Assembly (NCBI GenBank): GCA_902796905.1
Contig: CADBQU010000051.1
Span: 1-43,392 of the forward strand
Reading direction: 5' to 3'
Source of the DNA: Oscillospiraceae bacterium
GTDB taxonomy: Bacteria; Bacillota; Clostridia; Oscillospirales; Acutalibacteraceae
Length of the DNA: 43,392 bases
A program made the position numbers and the translations under genes. The notes beneath the pieces are model-generated. The model made no database searches, was not told where the DNA came from, and worked only from the letters and a program-made list of their open reading frames with translations. Below are positions 35,154 through 43,170 of this stretch, one piece after another (position 1 is the first letter of the stretch; every line of letters starts with the position of its first letter).

Positions 35154-35182
35154 TTGACACAAACGCTTTAAAATGCTAAAAT
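35154..35182 (+). promoter_or_regulatory. Strong promoter of the binding lipoprotein
   Basis: Consensus TTGACA (35154-35159) and TAAAAT (35177-35182) with a 17-bp spacer, followed by a short leader and SD GGGAGG. Confidence 0.85.
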
Positions 35183-35212
35183 ATTACATATTTTATATAG
35201 GGAGGAAAAATT

Positions 35213-36373
35213 ATGAAAAAAGTATTAAAAACTATTGCCTTAATTCTTTCGGTTTGCTTAGTAATAGGCTCTTTTGCAGGCTGCGGAAATTCAGGCAGTG
35301 CAGACAAAGTTATTAAAATAGGTTCAACCGGCCCTATTACCGGCCCTAACTCTACTTACGGTCTTTCCGTAAAGCAGGCAGCCGAATTGGCAGTTAAAGA
35401 AATTAACGAAGCCGGCGGCGTTAACGGCTATAAATTAGAATTTATGATGGAAGATGACGTTGCAGACGGTTCTAAAGCAAAAACCGCATACGAAACCCTT
35501 ATGGATAAAGGTATGCAGATTTTCTTAGGCTCTGTTACTTCCGGAGCTTCCGTTGCTTTAAACGATGTTGTTAAAAAAGACGGCATTTTACAATTAACTC
35601 CAAGTGCTACACAGCTTGAAGCCGTATCAGTTAACAGCAACGCTTTCCGTGTTTGCTTTGCAGACCCCGACCAAGGTGTTGCAATGGCTAGTTACATTTA
35701 CACAAAATTAGGCTTAAAGAAAGCCGGTATTATATATAACCAAGACGACAGCTATTCCACCGGCATCTATCAAAAATTTAAAGAAGAATTCAAAAAATTA
35801 GGCGGCTCGGTAGCTGCAGAAACTTCTTTCAGCGCAGATACAAAAGACTTTAACGCTCAGGTTACAACAATTAAAAGTTCCGATGCCGAGTTCCTGTTCT
35901 TACCTATCTATGCAGAAAAAGTTGCTCAGATATTAATTTCCGCAAACTCTAAAGGCTTAAACGTTCCTGTTTTAGGTTGCGACGGTGTAGACGGTATATT
36001 AACAAAACTTACCGGCGACAATGCTAAACTTGCAGAAGGTGTATCTTTCTTAACACCTTTCTTATCCACTAACACAGATGAAAAAACCGCAAACTTTGTT
36101 AAAAATTACAAAGCAGTAAACGGCAAGGAACCCGACCAGTTTGCAGCAAACGCTTACGACGGCATTTACATTATTAAATCCGCTTTAGAAAAAGCAAACG
36201 TTACCGATCCTTCTCTTTCTGCTAAAGAATTGGGAGATGTATTGGTTCCCGTTATGACACAAATCGACTTTAACGGCGTTACCGGAAACATTAAATTTAA
36301 TGCTAACGGCGAACCCAATAAAGACGTTTTGGTTGCAGTTATTAAAGACGGAAAATATGTAGCTCAGAAATAA
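35213..36373 (+). CDS. Branched-chain amino acid-type substrate-binding lipoprotein (LivK-like)
   Basis: A 386-residue periplasmic-binding-fold type I lipoprotein. Signal peptide MKKVLKTIALILSVCLVIGS with lipobox FAGC (Cys24). The mature part starts with IKIGSTGPITGPNSTYG, typical of the leucine/amide-binding family, and has NEAGGVNGYKLEFMMEDD. It should deliver an amino acid or small amide to an ABC importer. No LivHMGF genes are nearby: it is bounded by its own promoter and terminator. It may serve a distant transporter. Confidence 0.88.
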   Translation: MKKVLKTIALILSVCLVIGSFAGCGNSGSADKVIKIGSTGPITGPNSTYGLSVKQAAELAVKEINEAGGVNGYKLEFMMEDDVADGSKAKTAYETLMDKGMQIFLGSVTSGASVALNDVVKKDGILQLTPSATQLEAVSVNSNAFRVCFADPDQGVAMASYIYTKLGLKKAGIIYNQDDSYSTGIYQKFKEEFKKLGGSVAAETSFSADTKDFNAQVTTIKSSDAEFLFLPIYAEKVAQILISANSKGLNVPVLGCDGVDGILTKLTGDNAKLAEGVSFLTPFLSTNTDEKTANFVKNYKAVNGKEPDQFAANAYDGIYIIKSALEKANVTDPSLSAKELGDVLVPVMTQIDFNGVTGNIKFNANGEPNKDVLVAVIKDGKYVAQK

Positions 36374-36404
36374 TTTTAATTTAAATCAAAATATTTAATA
36401 TTTT

Positions 36405-36441
36405 AAAAGCAGATACTTAAATAAAAGTATCTGCTTTTTTT
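36405..36441 (+). terminator. Binding-lipoprotein terminator
   Basis: AAAAGCAGATACTT pairs with AAGTATCTGCTTTT, followed by a T-run. Confidence 0.9.
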
Positions 36442-36556
36442 AATATAATATATTATAATAAGATATATTTTTAAAAGTATTTAGTATTCAACCAAAAAAA
36501 CATTATACTCTGATTGGCTTTGTCTATAATGTATAAATTAAATACTACCTGTTAAA

Positions 36557-36590
36557 AAACAGCGGTAATACTAACCTGTTACCGCTGTTT
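36557..36590 (-). terminator. Terminator downstream of the transglutaminase gene
   Basis: A 12-bp stem AAACAGCGGTAA / TTACCGCTGTTT. In the minus direction it is followed by six T. It lies about 185 bp past the transglutaminase stop. Nothing else is recognised in 36442-36775 besides AT-rich sequence. Confidence 0.65.
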
Positions 36591-36775
36591 ACTTCAAATT
36601 TTTTCATACATTTAAATTTTTGATTTTAATAAGGAATGTTATAATACTGTTGTATTTTAAATATTAAAACATATAAACAAACAATTTTTTCGTTATTAAA
36701 AGTATATATTGTACCCTGATTATATAATCTAAGCCTATAACCGAAATACGCCCAAATGCCTTAAATTTTTAAATA

Positions 36776-38272
36776 CTATTTTATAGGCAATATAATATAA
36801 TCTCCCATAGAATAAAAACTTCCTGCAAAAGTATAGCCGTATTTATTTGCCCTTATATATTTTTGAATATCGGATGAAGAATTTATAAAATGTGTGGTTA
36901 TATAATTACCGGTTAAACCATCAATATTTTTAACATAAACATATACATATTTTTCGCCCGAAAATATAACGTTATCTGCCGCAGCTTTATAGTTTTTGGG
37001 TGCCGCGGATAAAGAAGTAACCCTTGCCGCAAACGTATTATAAAAAGCATTTTTGGTTGAAGTACAAGAAGGCACCGAAAGCTCGGAATTGTTTATAGTG
37101 TGGTCCGACGAAATAACTTCGGAAGTAACATTAAAATAATCGTAACAAACCATACCGTTGTCATATCCGTCTGCCCAAGTAACATCTACCATATACCACG
37201 CACCGTCTATATTAACGGTATTCCACATATGGTTTACTCCCATACTTTCGCCTACTACCTGAGTGGAATTTATACCCACCAAATAGCATAAATACTGAAA
37301 AGCTTTTGAATAGCCTTCGCAAACGGCTGAATTTTTTACCAAAGCGCCGTAAGCGTCAAAACAACGCGGTAAAGTTTCTCCCGTATAATAGTTTTTTTCA
37401 GCGCTTACTTCATCATAAGTTAAATGTTTTATTAAATAGTCGTGTATGGCTTTTTCTTTTTTAAGCTTAGAAAGCGACGGAGAAATAGTAGATACTATGG
37501 CTTTAACTTTAGCATTAAATTGGTTTATTTGATTTGATATGGTATTTCTGTTAGCCGTAACGGTAAGTTTTAAATTATTGTCTACTTTATCGGTTACTAA
37601 ACCATCGGTATAATACAAAGCAAAAAATCTGACTTTTCCGGTTGTTGAATTATATGAAACGGAAGTATATTTTGAAACCCAAAAAAACTGAGGATTATCC
37701 GCCAACATTTTATTTAAAATCATCAGCCCTCTTTCTTTATCTATCTTTAAGCTTTCAACATCTACTATAACCTTTGTATCTTTTACGGCGTTTACCAATA
37801 TGTTATACATCTTTTTTTCGTTTGAGGACGAAACGGTATTATATTGATAATACTGTGAAGCCTCTACCGCCGTATGCGACGTACTAACCTTAGCTTCGTT
37901 TTTAATCGAAGGCGAAGAAGCATCGCTTGGCTTTACGTTGGTATTCGGCTTTATTTCGGTGGTAACGCTTGGGTTTTGAGTAGCCGTATTTGCCTTTTTA
38001 ACTCCGGAAGAAGCCGCCTTTGTTTTTTTGGATTTTACTTTGTTATCGTTACTAGCAACAACACTTTGTTTTTTATCGGCGTTATTATTTTTTGAAGAGT
38101 TTTGCTTGAGATTGGATTTTTTTTGCTCTTTTGAGGATACATTATCCAAATCCACCAAATCGTTTATTTCTTCGGATTTACCGTCGGCATTTTTTACCGT
38201 TATTTTATTGCATGAAGTAAAAGAAGTAACAACTAACATAAAGCATATTATAAAAGAAATTATTTTTTTCAT
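36776..38272 (-). CDS. Transglutaminase-domain lipoprotein
   Basis: A 498-residue secreted lipoprotein. The start is the ATG at 38272 (SD gagagg), which gives a clean signal MKKIISFIICFMLVVTSFTSC. A Ser/Lys/Asn-rich low-complexity spacer reaches to about residue 140. The transglutaminase-like core has NSAVCEGYSKAFQYLC (catalytic Cys), GVNHMWNTVNIDG (His) and WYMVDVTWAD (Asp). Such proteins act as peptidases or cross-linkers at the cell surface; which is unknown. An upstream ATG reading adds 12 residues with no SD. Confidence 0.85.
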   Translation of the reverse strand: MKKIISFIICFMLVVTSFTSCNKITVKNADGKSEEINDLVDLDNVSSKEQKKSNLKQNSSKNNNADKKQSVVASNDNKVKSKKTKAASSGVKKANTATQNPSVTTEIKPNTNVKPSDASSPSIKNEAKVSTSHTAVEASQYYQYNTVSSSNEKKMYNILVNAVKDTKVIVDVESLKIDKERGLMILNKMLADNPQFFWVSKYTSVSYNSTTGKVRFFALYYTDGLVTDKVDNNLKLTVTANRNTISNQINQFNAKVKAIVSTISPSLSKLKKEKAIHDYLIKHLTYDEVSAEKNYYTGETLPRCFDAYGALVKNSAVCEGYSKAFQYLCYLVGINSTQVVGESMGVNHMWNTVNIDGAWYMVDVTWADGYDNGMVCYDYFNVTSEVISSDHTINNSELSVPSCTSTKNAFYNTFAARVTSLSAAPKNYKAAADNVIFSGEKYVYVYVKNIDGLTGNYITTHFINSSSDIQKYIRANKYGYTFAGSFYSMGDYIILPIK

Positions 38273-38335
38273 AAAAAACCTCTCACATAAATTTTTGAAA
38301 ATTCTCACATTTATACAATTTGATATTCCGTTTAC

Positions 38336-38364
38336 ATTATATAAAATATTTTAATAATTGTCAA
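38336..38364 (-). promoter_or_regulatory. Transglutaminase gene promoter
   Basis: On the minus strand perfect TTGACA (38359-38364) and TATAAT (38336-38341) with a 17-bp spacer, 64 bp before the start codon. Confidence 0.85.
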
Positions 38365-38397
38365 ATTGTATTTTTTGTAAAAAATAAGCAAATTGCC

Positions 38398-38426
38398 TTG
38401 CATTTAATTTTAAAAAGTGATATTAT
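38398..38426 (+). promoter_or_regulatory. Promoter of the small ORF / mgtE leader
   Basis: TTGCAT (38398-38403) and TATTAT (38421-38426), 17-bp spacer. It places transcription start near 38433, about 32 nt before the SD of the small ORF. Confidence 0.6.
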
Positions 38427-38476
38427 ATTATTATTATGAAAATTAATAATATTAAACCTAAAAAGGGGGAAAAATT

Positions 38477-38584
38477 GTGGACGACACCGGACGAAGTACC
38501 GTAATTAAACGTGATATTTCTTTATTGACATATATTATAAAAAGTGGCGTTTGCCTTTTTTACCCTTTAAATAAAAAGCTTTAA
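38477..38584 (+). CDS. Small ORF of 35 codons upstream of mgtE
   Basis: A GTG start with GGGGG 7 nt upstream and a promoter 50 bp before. The peptide begins MDDTGRSTVIKRDISLL and ends FYPLNKKL; a short hydrophobic middle (LLTYIIKSGVCLF) is flanked by charged ends. No family is recognised. It may be a leader peptide for mgtE or a small membrane-associated protein. Confidence 0.5.
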   Translation: MDDTGRSTVIKRDISLLTYIIKSGVCLFYPLNKKL

Positions 38585-38797
38585 AACGGGTTTTATAATT
38601 ATTTAAAATTATTACAAATTAAAAACAATAAGTTACAATAAATTTTTAATATTTTATTTTTTGGTTATAACACACCGGAATTATTAAAAATAAAACTTTT
38701 AAATTCATGCTTTTTGTTTTTAAATTTAAAAATTTTATTTAACGGATAAAAATTTCAGTTTCTTAATAATTATAATGTCGGCTTAATAAAGGAATGT

Positions 38798-38835
38798 CAT
38801 CGCTTTAAATCTTATTTTTAAAGCGGTGTTTTTTT
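38798..38835 (+). terminator. Terminator or attenuator ahead of mgtE
   Basis: A 12-bp stem CATCGCTTTAAA (38798-38809) with TTTAAAGCGGTG (38817-38828), then seven T. It ends only 41 bp before the mgtE start and no promoter is seen between, so mgtE mRNA probably depends on read-through. The AT-rich 38585-38797 holds no further gene. Confidence 0.75.
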
Positions 38836-38875
38836 ACGGGCTTTGGAATAAATATATTTTGAACGGAGGATATTT

Positions 38876-40255
38876 ATGAACGAAGTCTTAAATTTTGACG
38901 AATTATTAAAGCTTGCGGAAGATAAAAGCTTTAGAAAACTCAGAGATATTTTAAAAGATTTAAACGAAGCCGATATAGCGCTTTTTTTTGAAGAATTACC
39001 TACAGAGCTTATTGTAAAGGTATTCAGAACTTTACCTAAAGACATAGCGGCGGATGTTTTTTCCAATCTTGACGGCGATATACAAAAAGTTATTATAACC
39101 ACTATTACCGACCGAGAAATTAAGGATATTATAGACGATTTATTTGTTGATGACGCGGTAGATATGCTGGAAGAACTTCCGGCAAATGTTGTTAAAAAGG
39201 TTTTAAAAAGCGCCAACAGCGAAACCCGAAAACTTATAAACCAGTTTTTACAGTATCCCGAAAACTCCACCGGCAGTATTATGACCGCCGAATTTGTGGA
39301 TTTAAAAAAGAATATGACGGTTAAAGACGCTATTTCGCATATAAGAAAAACCGGCGAAGACAGCGAAACAATATACACCTGCTACGTTACCGATAAATCC
39401 CGTATTTTGGAAGGTATTGTAACGGTTAAAGAGTTGCTTTTGGCTGCGGATGATATACTTATAGATGATATTATGCGTTGTGATGTTATTACCGCTTCCA
39501 CTACCGACGACCAAGAGTTGACCGCAAAAAATATGATGAAATACGACTTTATTTCAATGCCGGTTGTAGACGGCGAAAACCGTTTGGTAGGTATAGTTAC
39601 CGTAGACGATATTATGGACGTTATGGAAGAAGAAACCACCGAAGACATTGAAAAAATGGCGGCTATTTTACCTACCGATAAAGACTATTTCCATACAGGT
39701 GTTTTCAGCACCTTTAAAGCAAGAATTCCGTGGCTTATGCTTTTAATGATTTCGGCTACTTTTACGGGTTCCATTATTTCAAGCTTTGAAGCAAAACTTA
39801 CGGTTCTTCCCGCATTAATAGCTTTTATACCTATGCTTATGGATACGGGCGGAAATTCGGGCAGTCAGGCTTCGGTTACGGTTATCCGTGCCATTTCCTT
39901 GGGAGATATTGAATTTAAAGATATTTTTAAAGTAATTTGGAAAGAAGTAAGGGTTGCGCTTTGCTGCGCCGTAAGCTTGGCGGCGGTAAATGCAATTAAG
40001 CTTTGGTTTGTAGACTATTTGATTTTTAAGAATTTTGACGCTAAAATGCAATTATACGAAATTGCGGTAGTTTGCCTAACACTTTTCTTTACGGTTTTAG
40101 TTGCAAAAATAGTAGGCTGCTCGCTTCCTATTTTAGCTAAAAAAATAGGTTTTGACCCGGCAGTTATGGCTTCGCCTTTAATTACAACCATAGTTGACGC
40201 ACTTTCATTATTTATTTATTTCAGCATTGCCGTAATGCTTATTCCGGGTATTTAA
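38876..40255 (+). CDS. mgtE: Magnesium transporter MgtE
   Basis: A Mg2+-gated channel-like importer, 459 residues. Acidic N domain (about 1-125), two CBS domains (about 130-250) with SMPVVDGENRLVGIVTVDDIMDV, the plug helix, then five membrane segments (about 280-459) with the pore motif MDTGGNSGSQAS. The acidic N and CBS domains bind Mg2+ and close the pore. SD ggagg precedes the ATG. A terminator just upstream suggests control by attenuation. Confidence 0.95.
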   Translation: MNEVLNFDELLKLAEDKSFRKLRDILKDLNEADIALFFEELPTELIVKVFRTLPKDIAADVFSNLDGDIQKVIITTITDREIKDIIDDLFVDDAVDMLEELPANVVKKVLKSANSETRKLINQFLQYPENSTGSIMTAEFVDLKKNMTVKDAISHIRKTGEDSETIYTCYVTDKSRILEGIVTVKELLLAADDILIDDIMRCDVITASTTDDQELTAKNMMKYDFISMPVVDGENRLVGIVTVDDIMDVMEEETTEDIEKMAAILPTDKDYFHTGVFSTFKARIPWLMLLMISATFTGSIISSFEAKLTVLPALIAFIPMLMDTGGNSGSQASVTVIRAISLGDIEFKDIFKVIWKEVRVALCCAVSLAAVNAIKLWFVDYLIFKNFDAKMQLYEIAVVCLTLFFTVLVAKIVGCSLPILAKKIGFDPAVMASPLITTIVDALSLFIYFSIAVMLIPGI

Positions 40256-40314
40256 TTTAAAAAATCTGCTTTTGAAAATTTGTTTAAAAAATACAAATAT
40301 AATTATATAAATGA

Positions 40315-40342
40315 AAAACCTCTTTTTTAAAAAAGAGGTTTT
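40315..40342. terminator. Bidirectional terminator, mgtE / mnmA
   Basis: AAAACCTCTTTTTT pairs with AAAAAAGAGGTTTT between convergent genes. Confidence 0.85.
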
Positions 40343-40403
40343 ATTTTTTATTTATTTTTCCGATTACTTTTATTTTTATTTTTTTAGTTTTTAAATTTTA
40401 TTT

Positions 40404-41498
40404 TTAGTATATTTCTCCGCCGCCTAAAACTACATCTCCCAAATAAAATACCGCCGCCTGTCCGGGCGTTACCGCCCTTTGCTGCACGGCAAATTCCAGT
40501 ATGTATTCCCTTTCATTTTCGCCTAAAATGAGTTTGGCTTTTGCCTCTTCGGCACGATATCTTAATTTAGCCGTAACATTTAAAGGAAATGTCAATTTTT
40601 CATCCACCGTAAAATTAACATCTTTAACTTTTACCGTTTTGGTAAATAAATAATCTTCGCTTCCCAAAGTAACGGTATTGGTTTTTGCGTTTTTATTTAA
40701 AACAAAAGCCGGTTTGCCAAAAGTTATACCCAAACCTTTTCTTTGCCCTATGGTATAATTTATTATTCCTTTGTGCTTACCTATAACCTTTCCCGTTACG
40801 TCCAAATAATTTCCGGTTTTACAAAAAACACCTTGTTTTAAAATAAACTCGACGTATTTACCGCTCGGCACAAAGCAAATATCTTGGCTGTCTCCTTTAT
40901 CGGCGTTTACAAAGTTATTTTCTTCCGCAATTTTTCTGACCTCTTTTTTAGTTAAGTTTCCAAGAGGAAAAATAATCTTGCTTAATGTTTTTTGATTAAG
41001 CATATAAAGCACATACGACTGATCTTTAGATAAATCGGTTGCTTTTTTTAAATAATAAACCGAACCCGATTTTTCTATTTTTGCGTAATGCCCGGTAGCA
41101 ATATAATCAAAACCCAAGGCTTCGGCGTCGTTAAGCATTTTGCCGAATTTTAGGTTTTTGTTGCAATAAAGACAAGGATTGGGAGTTAAACCGTTTACAT
41201 AGCTTTCAATAAATTTGTTTATTACCTTTTCTTTAAAAACGGTTTCGTAATTTAAAACCCTGTGTTTAATATTAAGTTTATCGCAAACCGATTTTGCATC
41301 CGAAACATCATTTTTAGACGTATTTCCGCTATCGGTTAAATTTTTATTAAAAAGCTGCATTGTAAAGCCTTCTACGCTAAAGCCCATATTTTGCAGCATT
41401 AAAGCCGAAACAGAGCTGTCTACTCCGCCGCTCATACCGCACAATACTTTTTTTGTATTGTTTTCGCTTTTTTTACTGTTAATAATATCTGTTCCCAA
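40404..41498 (-). CDS. mnmA: tRNA-specific 2-thiouridylase MnmA
   Basis: Thiolates uridine 34 of Lys/Glu/Gln tRNAs. The protein has 364 residues. PP-loop SGGVDSS is at 23-29. The catalytic cysteines are Cys112 (LYCNKN) and Cys208 (DICFV). ATGHYAK and GDSQDICF are family hallmarks. The start is TTG at 41498 with AAGGAG 6 nt upstream; an out-of-frame ATG lies between SD and TTG. The sulfur donor desulfurase is not in the window. Confidence 0.95.
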   Translation of the reverse strand: MGTDIINSKKSENNTKKVLCGMSGGVDSSVSALMLQNMGFSVEGFTMQLFNKNLTDSGNTSKNDVSDAKSVCDKLNIKHRVLNYETVFKEKVINKFIESYVNGLTPNPCLYCNKNLKFGKMLNDAEALGFDYIATGHYAKIEKSGSVYYLKKATDLSKDQSYVLYMLNQKTLSKIIFPLGNLTKKEVRKIAEENNFVNADKGDSQDICFVPSGKYVEFILKQGVFCKTGNYLDVTGKVIGKHKGIINYTIGQRKGLGITFGKPAFVLNKNAKTNTVTLGSEDYLFTKTVKVKDVNFTVDEKLTFPLNVTAKLRYRAEEAKAKLILGENEREYILEFAVQQRAVTPGQAAVFYLGDVVLGGGEIY

Positions 41499-41571
41499 AA
41501 CATACTCCTTATAAAAAATTCATTATAAAAAGTATACCATATTTTTTAAAAAAATACTATTTAAAACTGCT

Positions 41572-41826
41572 TTATTTTAATATAAAAAACAAAACAGCCA
41601 AAACTGCAAAGGCTATGCCTATCATTAAAGGCGTTTTTTTAAAGGCGGTTTTCTTTTTTTTATAAAAGTTTTTGCCCAATTTTTCGGCGGTACTTTCGGC
41701 TTCGTTTTTTAATATATATTTAGGTACGGTATGATATTCGGGTTTAATAAAAAATATTATTTTTTCAAAATATTTACTGTCGGTACTGTTAATTTCAATT
41801 ACCGAACGGTTTGTTCCTCTTAACAT
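41572..41826 (-). CDS. Small tail-anchored membrane protein
   Basis: An 84-residue protein with a polar N-terminal part, a basic patch (KNFYKKKKTAFKKT) and one C-terminal membrane segment (about 66-83). Strong SD aggagg with 8-nt spacing, so it is translated. No family is recognised. It is 73 bp upstream of mnmA on the same strand and may share its transcript. Confidence 0.65.
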   Translation of the reverse strand: MLRGTNRSVIEINSTDSKYFEKIIFFIKPEYHTVPKYILKNEAESTAEKLGKNFYKKKKTAFKKTPLMIGIAFAVLAVLFFILK

Positions 41827-41868
41827 ATTAAGCGCCTCCTAAAACTATTCTACTTTATTTTTAACTTT

Positions 41869-41897
41869 ATTTTATTATTTTATACAACTCTTGCCAA
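41869..41897 (-). promoter_or_regulatory. Promoter of the small membrane protein / mnmA
   Basis: On the minus strand TTGGCA (41892-41897) and TAAAAT (41869-41874), 17-bp spacer. Confidence 0.5.
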
Positions 41898-41920
41898 CAT
41901 TAAAGGTTTTATGTTATAAT

Positions 41921-42230
41921 ATTCGCAGACAAAGCAAAGCTATAGCTTTGTTTTAAAAAGCGTTGCTTTTTGCGGCTTTCGCCGCGTCTGCTTTATTGAA
42001 ATTTCAAAATTATTTTTGCGTTGCAAAAATACAGCTTATGCTGCTCAAAACCTATTGCTTTGAATTTTGAAATAAAATATTCGCAGACAAAGCAAAACTT
42101 TGTTTTGCTTTAAAGGGCTTCGCCCTTTGGAACTTTCGTTCCGTCTGCTTTATTGAAACTTCAAAATATTTTTATATTGCAAAAATACAGTATATACCGT
42201 TAAAGTCTTTGGCACTAAATTTACAATATA
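41921..42230. repeat. Cloverleaf array 2 (A-B-A-B), inverted relative to array 1
   Basis: A units close with GCAGAC...GTCTGC at 41925-41991 and 42083-42148. B units close with TTTCAAAATT...AATTTTGAAA at 42002-42072; an eroded B copy follows at about 42155-42230. The unit at 42083 has arms AAAGCAAAAC-TTT-GTTTTGCTTT, AAAGGGC-TTC-GCCCTTT and GGAAC-TTTC-GTTCC with no spacers. The flanks read as the reverse complement of array 1, but the arms are different sequences. It lies between divergent genes. Confidence 0.88.
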
Positions 42231-42295
42231 ATAATTAAAATTATTTAATTCATTAATTTTATACTTTTAAAAAATACAGAAACGGAAATCAAATT

Positions 42296-42925
42296 ATGAA
42301 AAGTTGGTTTGAAAACTTTTGGTATTATTACAAATGGCATTTTATAGCCATTATTTTGGCGGCGATAATTTTAACGGTTACCACGGCTCAATGCATTAGT
42401 TCCGAAAAATATGATTATAAAATTGTTGTGGCGCTGGAAAACTGCGTTTTAAGCGAAAAACAAATTAAAATTATAGAAAAAGGCATTGCCGAATACGGCA
42501 AAGATTTAAACGGCGACGGCAAAGTTACGGTTTCGGCTATGAATTGTACTTACAATAAATCCGATAACACCAACTATAACTACACAATTTCTATGCAGCA
42601 AAAACTGCAAATAAACGCTATGGGCAACAAAGAAGCTCTGCTTTATATAACCAACACCGAAACCTTTAAATATATAGATGAAATTAAAAAAGACGAAGGC
42701 GGTTTTTTTGTAAACTGTAATTTGCCGGATGAAAACGGAAAAGCCTTAAAATTAACCAACTTTAAATTTTTTAAAGAGCTTCAAAATTTTGCATTACCAG
42801 TAAAAGATTTATATGTTTGTAAACGCATAATAAAAGGTACACTGCTTGAAAAAGCAAAAAATATAGAAAAAACCGAAAAAGATAATGATTTTTTATTAAA
42901 AAGTCTTGCAAATTCGGCAAAATGA
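42296..42925 (+). CDS. Single-pass membrane protein of unknown function
   Basis: A 209-residue protein with an aromatic-rich start (MKSWFENFWYYYKWHF), one membrane segment (about 15-33), then an extracytoplasmic domain. The body resembles no family I can name; YDYKIVVALENCVLSEKQIKIIEKGI looks like a regular alpha/beta start and DLNGDGKV recalls a calcium loop. Weak SD. The tRNA-Ala promoter overlaps its 3' end. Confidence 0.6.
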   Translation: MKSWFENFWYYYKWHFIAIILAAIILTVTTAQCISSEKYDYKIVVALENCVLSEKQIKIIEKGIAEYGKDLNGDGKVTVSAMNCTYNKSDNTNYNYTISMQQKLQINAMGNKEALLYITNTETFKYIDEIKKDEGGFFVNCNLPDENGKALKLTNFKFFKELQNFALPVKDLYVCKRIIKGTLLEKAKNIEKTEKDNDFLLKSLANSAK

Positions 42926-42934
42926 TTGTACAAT
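42906..42934 (+). promoter_or_regulatory. tRNA-Ala promoter
   Basis: TTGCAA (42906-42911) and TACAAT (42929-42934), 17-bp spacer. The -35 lies inside the preceding gene. Confidence 0.7.
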
Positions 42935-42980
42935 ATATATTGCAAGTTTAAATTCCGCAAGCCTTAACGGTTTGCATTAT

Positions 42981-43056
42981 GGGGGCGTAGCTCAGCTGGG
43001 AGAGCGTACGGTTCGCATCCGTAAGGTCGAGAGTTCAATCCTCTTCGTCTCCACCA
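42981..43056 (+). tRNA. tRNA-Ala, anticodon CGC
   Basis: A 76-nt cloverleaf: acceptor GGGGGCG/CGTCTCC, D arm GCTC/GAGC, anticodon stem TACGG/CCGTA with loop TTCGCAT (anticodon CGC), T arm GAGAG/CTCTT with loop TTCAATC, and encoded CCA. It reads GCG alanine codons. Confidence 0.95.
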
Positions 43057-43130
43057 AACGTGTATTGGATGAACACCTATTTCTTTAGTGTCGGCTTTGC
43101 CGTCAAGGTGATGCTCTAATACGAACAGAA

Positions 43131-43170
43131 ACCGCCATCTTAGATTAAGTTCTAAGGTGGCGGTTTTGTT
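43131..43170. terminator. Terminator after tRNA-Ala
   Basis: A 14-bp stem ACCGCCATCTTAGA / TCTAAGGTGGCGGT with a six-base loop, then TTTTGTT. It can stop both the tRNA transcript and the minus-strand gene entering from the right. Between the tRNA and this hairpin, 43057-43130 can form GTATT/AATAC and CACCT/AGGTG pairs. Confidence 0.8.

Noticed and set aside
38436..38504. A 22-codon leader ORF ending TPDEVP before mgtE, like Mg-sensing leader peptides
   Set aside because: Its ATG lies at the predicted transcription start with no SD; the overlapping GTG ORF has a proper SD and is preferred.
38585..38800. M-box magnesium riboswitch
   Set aside because: None of the conserved M-box segments can be found by eye; a covariance search would decide.
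42906..43088. A 60-codon ORF containing GGVAQLGERTVRIRKVESS
   Set aside because: This is the translation of the tRNA-Ala gene itself, a well-known false ORF.
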